DNA from: Bugula neritina
Taxonomy: Eukaryota > Bryozoa > Gymnolaemata > Cheilostomatida > Bugulidae
Reading direction: 5' to 3'
Assembly (NCBI GenBank): GCA_964035545.1
Contig: OZ037766.1
Coordinates: 20,325,767-20,389,766 of the forward strand
DNA length: 64,000 bases
Shown here: positions 47,061 through 57,675 of the stretch, in pieces
Position numbering within the stretch: position 1 is the first letter of the stretch
Layout of the letters: every line of letters starts with the position of its first letter
Made by a program: the position numbers and the translations under genes
Notes under the pieces: generated by a model
What the model saw: the letters and a program-made list of their open reading frames with translations, nothing else
Database searches by the model: none
What the model was told of the DNA's origin: nothing

Positions 47061-47312
47061 TACTAGGGGCAGGAGTACTAGGGGCAGGAGTACTAGGGGT
47101 AGGAGTACTAGGGGTAGGAGTACTAGGGCCAGGAGTACTAGGGGTAGGAGTACTAGGGGCAGGAGTACTAGGGGTAGAAGTACTAGGGGTAGGAGACTAG
47201 GGGCAGGAGTACTAGGGGCAGAAGTACTAGGGGCAGGAGTACTAGGGGCAGAAATACTAGGGGTAGGAGTACTAGGGGCAGAAGTACTAGGGGCAGGAGT
47301 ACTAGGGGCAGT
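47061..47312. repeat. 15-bp minisatellite, about 17 units
   Basis: The unit TACTAGGGGCAGGAG (variants with GGTAGGAG or GGCAGAAG) repeats in tandem. A shortened unit near 47189 changes the reading frame, so a spurious open frame over the array switches from RGRST repeats to LGAGV repeats. The purine-rich strand bias is strong. Not a gene. Confidence 0.92.
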
Positions 47313-47319
47313 ATAAGTC

Positions 47320-48497
47320 TAAAAGAGAAATCATCACCTCTTACAAACTGTTTCTTTTATGTTACAGTTACACACAGGGTTAGATAATTAAATTTTTCAG
47401 CATAGATATATAATTAGAAAATCCATAAGTACGTGAAGTCCCAAGACCGCAGTGCTATAATTGCCCAGCTGCATTGTTTTAGACAAGAATCCTAATTTAT
47501 TTCCAAAATAGCAACCAATACTCAAGTATAGCTCTCAAAACAAAAAAGAGAGGAGCGGGAACTGGAACAGGTAAGATGGGATTAATGTAGTGATCAGCTG
47601 TTTAAGTACTGCCAACCCAGAAACAGAACATAACATATTAAGAGTTGCATCACATTATAAACAGCAATATCCAACATAGTAGAGTATTGCTGAGATAAGT
47701 TTACACATTCCCAATCATTATTAGGAATATCAAAACACAAGTAAGGAATATTCGATTCCACTTATAAAACCCTGACCCTCCCAATCTAGACTCTAGTTAG
47801 ACTTACATATAAGCCTGAATCTACCATTTGTAAAAATATAAAGTTCTGAAAAGTTTATTGTAATCCAAATTTGCTAGACTATTTATAGACTTGTATAATT
47901 GCCTAAAACAGCAAAAAGTCAAAACTATTAGGAGCTTGATAAAAAACTTATAATCATTCTTGTTGAGAATTATCAACATCTTTCATCTTCTGCCGGGAAA
48001 GTTTATACTGAGCAAAAATTTAATAAATTATTGTAATCAAATTAAAATAAACCCTTTCTGTTTTAGCTGTAGTAACAAATTATCTAAAAAAAATCAAAGC
48101 AGTAAATAAATGAACACTATTATTAGATTTTGCAGTTTAAATACAGTGCTAGTAAGCACAGCACTATCTTTTAATCAAATTACCTTTATACCTTTTTAAA
48201 AATTCTCACGACAACAAGTAACTTTTGATCTTCAAAGTAAATGCTAGCATGAATAAAAACTGCTAAGAAATGGCCACTTTAAATACTGTATACAACAGCA
48301 TTGGGTGTTATGGGGTGCTCACTGCTCCTATCATGCAAGGGAAATAACCAGTTTATTCTCCAAACTTATGAGTTGTCTACTCATACTATGATTATTGAAA
48401 ATTGGCCAAATGGTATGTTTTTCTAAAAATTCTTGAGAAAGATACAATATATGGCAACAGCAATTTGTTATATTTTATATAATGAACATATGACACA
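47320..48497. other. No recognisable gene
   Basis: AT-rich DNA downstream of ZDHHC4; no exon or element ends found. Confidence 0.55.
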
Positions 48498-48505
48498 GTA
48501 TATTT

Positions 48506-49021
48506 TAGGGTTGGAGTAAATTACATGTGAATATTATTAATTACAATTACAATTACATGAAAATTTGCCAATTACAATTATAATTACAGTTAAAAAGTAA
48601 TGTCATTAATTACGATTACATCACAATGTAATTAATCACAATTACTTTTGTTCTCACAAGGAATAAATAGAAGTTATGCCATCTCATTTCTAGGGTCCAA
48701 CTACCAGGAGCAATTTTGACAATGGTGAACCTTCTTTGTTCTCAACAGTGATACTATACTACATTGACTTAGTGTGAAATTGTTTCTGTTTAGACATGGT
48801 AAGAAAACATGGTTTTGTTTAATATTTAAAAGTTCAAAGTAATTAACATGTAACTATAAAGTAATTTTAAAAATCAATTACATTAGATATGCAATTAATT
48901 AAAACTACAATTACATTTTTATACATCAATTACAAATTACATTCAATTACTTGGAAAAATGTAATTAATTACAACCAATTACAATTACAAATTACAATTA
49001 CTCCAACCTTGGTATACTCAC
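48506..49021. mobile_element. hAT-type MITE, copy 1 (516 bp)
   Basis: The terminal inverted repeats read TAGGGTTGGAGTAAATTACA at the left and ATTACTCCAACCTTG at the right, followed inward by ATTAC/GTAAT-rich arms. Flanks GTATATTT (48498-48505) and GTATACTC (49022-49029) are a degraded 8-bp duplication. It is homologous to 54863-55539 throughout, including a non-repetitive core (GCAATTTTGACA, TTCTTTGTTCTCA). No coding capacity. It ends about 130 bp beyond the ZDHHC4 stop codon. Confidence 0.82.
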
Positions 49022-49118
49022 TTCCTGTGATTGAAAGGAAGAGAGTTGTGTGGGACAAGGAGAGCACCAAAATACTATTATCAACAGCACACCATTAGGA
49101 ATTGGCAAAATAAAACAC

Positions 49119-49124
49119 TTTATT
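49119..49124 (-). promoter_or_regulatory. Polyadenylation signal AATAAA, ZDHHC4
   Basis: Minus-strand AATAAA about 30 bp after the ZDHHC4 stop codon, implying a very short 3' UTR that stops just before the hAT-type MITE. Confidence 0.5.
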
Positions 49125-49153
49125 ATGCAGCATACCATTTTGCTATAATTATA

Positions 49154-52100
49154 TTAAATAAACATACCAGTTTTTTCAAGTTTGTAAACTTCGTTTGTTG
49201 TCTTGTTCTTGGAAATAAGTAGGAGATGGTAGGTTGTGAACACTATGAGTAGACCTGCTAATAACAACAGCGTGCAGGCTAGAAGAAACGGTCTAGGGAA
49301 GTGGTAAAACTGGTACTACAAAAACACAATAAGTGACCTTGAAATAGCAAAACACGGTACATTTTATTTTTTATATTCTAATCTAAAATTTAAGCTATTG
49401 AGATAGACTCTGAAGAATCTGCATAAGAAGAGAGAGGAAAAGTTAATCAACCAATAAATTAAGCATCTCGAGATGATCAGCTGATTCAAGATTTTCGTTC
49501 AACAGAAATCGTAGCTTCTACACTTACTTCAAAAAGAAAAATTAAATCTTTTCAGTTATGGCATGTTTGGTATATAGATAATTAGGTCAACAAAATTTAC
49601 ATAATAATCACAACAGGGGAGCTAACTATAGCATCCCACACAGCGATGACTGTAGTACCACAATGATTAGAGTACTGCTTATACTCCACCATAACTATAA
49701 ACTTTAAAATTTCACGCATTGATATAACAAACTTTTTCCAAATAGTATCAACAATATTGTAAGTTAATGACGCTAGTTTTGTATTAGTTTTTTTGACAAC
49801 ATTTGAGAGCATAATACACTAAATCAGCAAGCAGTTTACAGGTGTAACACGATTATAAAGTTATGACTATGATTGTCTTCTACCTGAGCTAAGACAATTC
49901 CAGATAGTGGCTGTTTTTGGCCATAACTATCAATATACTTGTAGGCATAGAGCTTTCTTGTCTGATAGATTGTGTTGAAGAATTTTAAGGTAATGAGTAG
50001 ACCATTACAACACATGATAATGCCAGTTACGAGAATGCCGATAAAGTGTCTGTAGTTAAAGGCACCAATGCAACAGTTGATCCACATGCAATGGTGATCG
50101 AACTTGTGCACACATTTGTTACATACACCTACAATGTAATAACAAATTATGAACCTACCAGTAATAGTTGGTGCGATGGTAGAGAAAGCAGACTGATTGA
50201 TCTTCTAGGAAAGTAACACAGCTACGGTATGATTAGAACTTAAAGTATTACTTCAAGTTACACCAATTCACCCAAGCTATTTAGCCAATAATAGTGACTT
50301 TGATCAGCATACACTGCGAATGTAGTCCTATGTTCACACCGCATTTGCATGATTTTGTATTCAAGCAGATCAACAAATTGATTTATAAAACATGACTGCA
50401 GTTTATAATTAAGCTACAGAGTAACTAAAACAGCAACACCTCTCAAACTGCCTGCACATAAAGATATTGTAGAAATATATCACGAAATTTAAAAGTATTT
50501 CAAAAGAAGAAAATTTGTGTAAAACAATAATATTTAGATCAAACATCTGATAGATGAGAAGAAGTATGAGTAAACTGCTACCTCAACCCCACCCAAACAG
50601 AATGCCCTAAAACTACTAAGGCAATAGACTAAAAGTTTGAAAAATCAATACTTTGCTCTTTATGTTCTCATCTTATAATATAATTGTGAAACATATTTCT
50701 GTCAGTTTATATATATGGCAATGAAACCATTAAACAAAATCTTCAAGCAAAAACAATGCCAAACTCTTTTATTGAAACAAAAAATTAGTAGAGCATAAAG
50801 ATGTTTAATGCCTTGCAGTATAAACTTTCAATGAATTTAAGTGCTATAATTGTTTTCTACAAATGTAATTAATTTTTGGAGGTGTGAGAAAATTGAGTGG
50901 GTAGTCATTTTAATTTACTGGTGCATAAATGAGCAAGTAAAGGAAATTAAGTGAATTAAAATAAAGTGAGCATACACATAGATGAACTAATGCCAACCAC
51001 TAAACATACGAGTAGTACCTAGAATATCTCCAATATTTAATTTGAAACTTAGCAGAGTGTGTAAAATGATCAACAAAACTACAAAATGCACCTTGAGTTT
51101 TAAATGAGTATTTCATACTTACTGCAGTGTTTGCTTCTAGCTGGTTTTGCGTTGTTACATGTGGAACATACTGCACTGGGTGCATACAGCACTTCATCAT
51201 ACTTGTATATACGGCATAAGCTTTTACAATTGGAAGGAGTTATGATCCCAGGATCAGTGAGCACACACATGAGATAACACAATGTGTGTATCACCCACAT
51301 ATGGTACATCAGAGCTGCCATATTTATTGAGCTAGAAGTTTTATCTTGTTCAATATAGGGTAATACATCGTGTATAGCTACCATGTGACATCCCAACACT
51401 ACTGCATGATAGCAGAGAGCAAGGAAATTACGAACCCATCTACAATCAAGAGTGAAGACATAAAATCACAAAGTGATATTATCATGTCTTCAACAGTAGA
51501 ATATTTTATGCTTTGAATGAATATACATGTATAGTGCAGCAAGGAAAACAGTGTGAATTTTGTTTAAAGTACCTGAAAAAACTCTAATAGTATTAATAAA
51601 CCATAAGTATGAGGCTTCTGTCGCGGTTTCACATAGTTCAGATGTAGCTTTCACTTTGAATATAACATTAAAAGAAAACTAGTTATGTATTACCTTTTCC
51701 CAGCCATTGACAGTCAAAATGCAGTAATTACATTTTGCAGACTAATGAATGTTAGGCTGTAATAATCACAGCAGGAATTCAAAGATACAAATTAGTATTG
51801 ATTATTGGAGGATATAAATACTATAACAACTGACCTTGGTAAGCGAGAGACTTGCCATTGAGATGGTGTGTAAATGTTCACCAACTGAAAAGAGTCAATT
51901 CAAATAAAATTAAGAAGTACTGTTGTAGAATTGCATATATATTAATCTTGATGTGAATGAAGGTTAATATTAATAATAAACTAGTGTTGGCACAAATGAG
52001 GTAAAAAATGATAGTTAAATAGGCTACAATAGAACTAAAACTACATGGATAATTGAGAAAATTACTTAATAACCCAATCTTTGAAATTTACATAATTATA

Positions 52101-52424
52101 ATAGAGTGTTTCTGAGACAGGAACCCGTGAGGTTTAAGTTTAAAATCTTTATGATCTGAATAATTTAGGAATGACGAGTTGGAGTATCAACAGAAGATTG
52201 AGAGATTTGTGAGTGTGTAACCTGTAGATAATTTAATATTTGATACAAACATGGCTTTTACTACAACAGTTTTCATTTTATGTAAAGACAAGTTTTCAGA
52301 AACTGATGCTTACCTGATTGAAAAAAGATATTACGCCGAAATGATGGAAAACCCCGAGGAAGTAGGATGCAATTCCAATAATGCTAATACCCATATAGCC
52401 AAGTAGCAGAACAACGCTGTTCAT
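49154..52424 (-). CDS. ZDHHC4: DHHC palmitoyltransferase, five exons, complete
   Basis: S-acyltransferase that attaches palmitate to cysteines of membrane proteins, probably at ER/Golgi. Exons 52424-52314, 51884-51835, 51439-51123, 50128-49884 and 49315-49154 join in phase to give 294 residues. Features in order: N-terminal membrane helix ([20 protein letters not shown]); a second hydrophobic segment ending [15 protein letters not shown] (DPG motif); YKYDEVLY; the cysteine-rich domain [20 protein letters not shown], then [20 protein letters not shown] with the catalytic DHHC; a third helix; then a fourth ([20 protein letters not shown]); and the TTxE motif in [19 protein letters not shown] and YEFDEV-like residues point to ZDHHC4 among DHHC enzymes. 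Slightly shorter than the human protein. No disruptions. Confidence 0.94.
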
Positions 52425-54850
52425 GGTCAGGCAGAGACAATTCCTTCAACATTAACCTTCAAAATATTCAATTCTTTTTCAATTCACATAAATAGTTACT
52501 AATTTAAAAAAATATATAAACATATTCCTGTACATAAAATGCAGTTGTGAATGCATCAACAAAAAGTCAATATGACAATATACTGGCAATTTTACCCTAA
52601 ATTTATCACTTTTTCGGTATTTTGCATACTATTCTAGTATCTATATGGCACATAATATAGTTTGTTGTAATTAAAAGCTATACCTCCTTTTACTATTTTT
52701 TGAGCAAATAAGTATTAATTTTTATCTATTTTATCTATTTACTCAAACAACTGTAATATACTAACTATAGTGTCAATCTCTTGAACTTGTAAGAAAGAGG
52801 AATGGATGGCATAGAATTATGAGCAAAAGCTGAAATTGATGCATGCACAATTTAACCTTAAATTTTGACAATTATCCTTAAGATACAGAATTTTGAGTAA
52901 CTTTTTTGAGACTTTAATGTAATGCTGTGGTAATCATAATTCTTTTCAAAAACTTGACTTAAGCTAGTCTCAAATTAATTAGGGAAAAAAAATTATGAGG
53001 CTTTTAAAACTTATCCTTGGTTAGTTAGGAATAAAGTTTGAAGTTGACACTTGAATGAAATGACTTTCAAATAAAGCCTTTCAACTAAGTCAAAGTTGAG
53101 TGGTTAATGAAACGACTAATTCTATTTCTATGCTCAGTTTTTATTTTCACACCCCCCCCCCCCCCGACTTTTATTCCTTTATTTAGACACAAGTCTTGCT
53201 AGTAATACAGAAGAAGATTATCAATGTACTATATTGGATAGTATTACATAGTGCTCTGTTTTGATAAAATCTGCAAAAGTAGCCCAACTCATGGGGTTAT
53301 TTTTTATTTTGCAGTCATTTAATGTTCAAGCACTCCATGGATGATTTAAATTTTTTCAGACTTCAATATCAAAGATGGAATGAAAAACATCAGTTGCACA
53401 TTTTCAAAATCCAGCAACTTTTGTGTGGCAACCACTGTTCCAATCTCCACATGCATAATTTAATTATAGCATACATAAAGCTTTATATATATATAAATTA
53501 TCTAGATAATTAATAGGTTTGATTTACCATTTGCATTATCATATAAATATATACATAATACATGTTCTTCAGCTTTCAGCTTCAGCTTTCATCACTTTTC
53601 GTGAAATAATAAAGTTTAAGTATATTTTATCTTAGTAATCTTACTGACAGTCTGATTTTATAGTTGAAACTGAAGTAGGGTACTTTGTGAAATCATCATA
53701 CTACAACAGCCTGTAAGCAGGCTGACAATTAAAGTAAGTTCCTGTGTGCTCTAAACTTTATTCAAGGCCATAACCTCACTTTAACTTTGACTAATTTTGA
53801 ATGAGATTGAATGACATACTCACTATCAATATCATACTCGTACTGATACTTTATTTCTCAGCATAAACAGCAAAATACACAAAATGATAAGCATTCTACA
53901 TTAAAAATTTTGTTAAAACACTTAAACTTAAAGTTAATCTTAATAATAATATTAATAATATTATACTTAAAGTTAATGATAATCTTAAAGTTATAGTATT
54001 AGTTGAACTTAATATTATACTCGTAACGTAACGATAGAGATGAAAATACAGATATCCATAACAATAACTATAATAGTATTAATAATATTAATTGGCAAAA
54101 TGAAAATGAAAATAAATTAATTATTAAATTTAACATTATGATTATTATAATTATTTATTATAAAAATTTGAATAAATAAATAAAATTAAAATTAATATTC
54201 AATTTCAACATTACTTGTACAAAAATTTTAAAGTCACTGGTGAAATTTTTAATCTGTTCAGAGTGCAAGATAATTTAAAATATTTATGAGCCGTTTAATA
54301 CGATTAGGCTCACTACTAATTAGCCATTGCCCATTACCCATTGGCATTAGCATATTTTAATTTTTCTATACAATTTGTATGAAGTTTTGGCGCTGATGTA
54401 TCACACAAAATTACCGCTACAAGGCTTTATGAGTATTAATCATTTTGCAGTAACATGTGTCGGACTATTTTTATTAGCCGCTAGTTCCCAATATTGCAAG
54501 CCCAATATTATAATGGTTGAAGAGGTCTATTCTAAGCCGGAAACACAATAAGAAAGTTGCGTCAGTCAGATCAATCTACATGTGGCTTGCAGATATTCTT
54601 GTAGTTATACTAATACTTGAGCTTTCACTGTACAGATTGAGATACTTCGCAACTATGCAGTTATAATATACAGAAAGCATATTAATAATCATTCACTAAA
54701 TCAATTTTTAAAAGTGTTTACAATATAATTATCATAAATAAATTTTTAACTCGCAGGTCTAAAAGTCAAAAAATTAAAAATAAAACAATTTTCATTTCAT
54801 TACTATCACTATGTTACTATCCGACTTAGAATAAGAATTAGTATTACTAT
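52425..54850. other. Upstream of ZDHHC4; no gene recognised
   Basis: AT-rich DNA that should include the ZDHHC4 promoter. A C-homopolymer of about 15 bp lies at 53151-53165, and AAT/ATT-rich simple sequence at 53940-54200. Confidence 0.6.
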
Positions 54851-54862
54851 TAGTATTACTAC

Positions 54863-55539
54863 CAGGGTTGGAGTCAATTACATGTAAATGTAATACTAAT
54901 TATTATATTTACATGAAAATTTGTCAATTACATTTAATGATTTATAATTACACTTCCAGTTAAAAAGTAATGTAATTAATTACAATTAGTGAATTACATG
55001 GCAATGTACTTGTAGTTAATTACAATTACATGGCAATGTAGTTGATTACAATTACATGGCCATGTAGTTATTTACTTATTACAATTACTTTTGTTATAAG
55101 GGATAAAATTAAATGGAAGTTATGCAATCTCACTTCTAGTTCGAAGGTCCAACCATTGAACTATAACATAACTATAAGTATAAGATTAAGTAGTTTAAGT
55201 GTATACTTATAGTTTCAGTTCAGTGGGTCCAACTACCAGGGGCAATTTTGACAGTGGTGAATTTTCTTTGTTCTCAGCAGTGATACTATACTTCATCGAC
55301 TTAATCGGAGCTTGTTATTTAACAGTAGGCATGGTAGAAAAAGCATGAAATTTTTAGGATTTAAAAGTTTGAAGTAATTTACATGTAATTACAAAGTAAT
55401 TGTAAAAATCAATTACATTAGATTGTAATTAATTACAATTACATTTTTATACATCAATTACAAATTTTGTTCAATTATTTCAAAAAATGTAATTAATTAC
55501 AACCAATTACAATTGCAAATTACAATTACCCCAACCCTG
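54863..55539. mobile_element. hAT-type MITE, copy 2 (677 bp, carrying a nested insert)
   Basis: Ends CAGGGTTGGAGTCAATTACA and ATTACCCCAACCCTG are inverted repeats; flanks ATTACTAC (54855-54862) and ATAACTAC (55540-55547) agree at 7 of 8 bases. Homologous to 48506-49021, with two differences in length: an expanded ATTACATGGCAATGT repeat in the left arm and a 72-bp nested element at 55154-55225. Confidence 0.88.
55154..55225. mobile_element. Ultra-short palindromic MITE, copy 3 (72 bp), nested
   Basis: Begins CATTGAACTATAAC and ends AGTTTCAGTTCAGTG, with inner arms ACTATAAGTATA / TATACTTATAGT. Exact 8-bp duplication GGTCCAAC at 55146-55153 and 55226-55233. The sister hAT-type MITE has a single GGTCCAAC (48694-48701) at the same place, which is the empty site. 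Confidence 0.92.
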
Positions 55540-55547
55540 ATAACTAC

Positions 55548-56200
55548 TACTAGTACTACTAGTATTACTATTACTATTAGTAGTAGTGCTAGTACTACTA
55601 CTACTAGTAGTAGTATTGCTTATACTATTACTATTTTTAGTAATAGAATTTTTAATCATTTCAAAATGAAAAATAAATTTTGTTTTTATTCTATAAATAT
55701 TGTTTAATTTTATTAATAATGATAGTATTATCAATAATGACAAGTTTTATTTATAATAATAAACTTGAAGTGAAAATAACTGAGTCTGAATGAAAATCTT
55801 AGATAAACTTTAAGGTTAAATTTTGTTGTGATTGTCATTATGAATTAGAATATGATTATCGTAATTATAATGTGAACCTAAATGGTAATCACAATCATAA
55901 TTTTAATGACAATTAAAATTATAATAATAATTATTGAAATCAAATATTAATATACTACTACTAGTACTAAGTCTAGTACTAGTACAGCTGTACTAGTAGT
56001 ACCTCTAGTCAGTAAGACTAAAAGTAATTCCAAGTCTAACAGTAACTATCACTATTAGTACTACTATTAGTACTACTATTAGTACTACTATTAGTACTAC
56101 TATTAGTACTACTATTAGTACTACTATTGGTATTACTATTGGTATTACTATTGGTATTACTATTGGTATTGCTATTATTAATATGAATAAAAAGATTTTT
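55548..56200. repeat. ACT/AGT microsatellite and a 12-bp tandem repeat
   Basis: Includes ACT/AGT triplet runs (55548-55620, 55950-56000) and about six units of ATTAGTACTACT (56053-56126) followed by four of ATTGGTATTACT (56127-56170). Confidence 0.85.
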
Positions 56201-57655
56201 ATTATAATCAAATTTAATATTATATTATTAATATTATTAAATTTAGCTATATATTGATAATGTTTATTATATTAAAAGTTTATATCTAATAATAATTCTT
56301 ATTTATTGTATGTATCATAATTATTGATATATTAATATAATTATTAAACTAACACACAGTCACACTTACACTGGCCCTGGGCCTGCACTAAAAGTAGAAG
56401 TATTATAATTATTAAATGTAATACTGATAGCTATTTAGTATAACTACAGTACAGATGAAGCAGGTGATCTGATCATCCTGGTAGAAAAATGGCAATATCT
56501 GTTTCAAAGGCCTGTGGTGGGCTAGTTCAGAAAGGAGCATGTGGCACCCTCAAGAGCAGAAACCGATAAACCAGCTTCCCAACTTATTAGTAATAGTACT
56601 ATAACAATTAATATTAAACTTGGTAGTATTATTACTAATGCTATTTACAGTTATTCTTAGTTGATATTATTAGTACTTTTGCTATTACTAGTAGTAGTAC
56701 TGGTGGTGAAAATTGCTATTAGCATTAGCATTTAAGTTTTCCAGTCAGTGCATTTGCTTACATTTAGTTTTACTAAACCATAGCTGAGTTGGAATTGAGC
56801 ACAGTCACTCAGTCTTAATGGTAATTTGCTAAGGTATACTCAGGATAGTGTGGATTTGATTCATTACTAAACTCAGATAGTGATACCTCATAGCCCAAAA
56901 AAGAAGAAAAACTGCTATTAAAAAAAGCAGTGACCATGAGTATGATTCAAGCCAACCTAAGTCTATGTGGCTTGTACATCCTACGGCTAATCGTAGAAAC
57001 AAATATTTGAATAATTGCTATTTTATTAAGACCTCAAAAATTCAAATTATGCATCTTTAAGGTTTTTTTAACGTATTTCTATACATTATAAAGATATCTG
57101 TTAGATTTACTCTTAGCATTTAGTTATATTTATTACTTTATAATTTTAGTTGTTGCAATTTTCAAATGCATTCGAAAAGCTGTTGTTATAAATGTTAAAA
57201 TCAAATTAAGTGATTCCAGATTATGACTTGCTCAATCATAATTAATTAGTCAAAGGTATATACTGAGCCTGTAGCAAACAATGATAATTCAGCATTTTCA
57301 AGTTGGTTCAAATCAGTTGTGCTGGCAAATAACATCATTTATGTTTAAGTAAATAATGCAATTCAACTCAAACTTTTTTGAATACTCATACTTATAGCTA
57401 TCCTGGAATTAACAAATCATTGAGCAGATATGATTATCATAAGCCTACAAATGCTTCTTGGCATGTAAAAACTCCTTTATAACTCTAGCAAATAAGAGGT
57501 ACAATTTTCTGTGCTGATTGAAATAAAAAAGAGGCATTGATATCAAACAATTCATTGAGTTAGTTTAATACCACTACTCAAGTCTTAAACCACTGCAAAA
57601 TTATTCTTGCACTGGTTTACATCTGTTATCCAATTTTATTTGATTAGTTTATTCT
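56201..57655. other. Upstream of EIF2S1; no gene recognised
   Basis: AT-rich. It should contain the promoter and a non-coding first exon of EIF2S1, since an acceptor (TTCTATTTCAG) precedes the start-codon exon. Confidence 0.55.
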
Positions 57656-57675
57656 ATTTCAGAAAGTAAGCAAAC

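Noticed and set aside
46831-47316. 161-codon frame with RGRST and LGAGV repeats
   Set aside because: Translation of AGT/GTG microsatellite and the 15-bp minisatellite; no other frame evidence.
49597-49812. 71-codon minus frame inside ZDHHC4
   Set aside because: Lies in the last intron; exons 50128-49884 and 49315-49154 join in phase without it.
55507-56211. Frames rich in Ser/Thr/Asn or Ile/Val repeats (ITITISSSAST, VIPIVIPIV)
   Set aside because: Translations of ACT/AGT and 12-bp tandem repeats.
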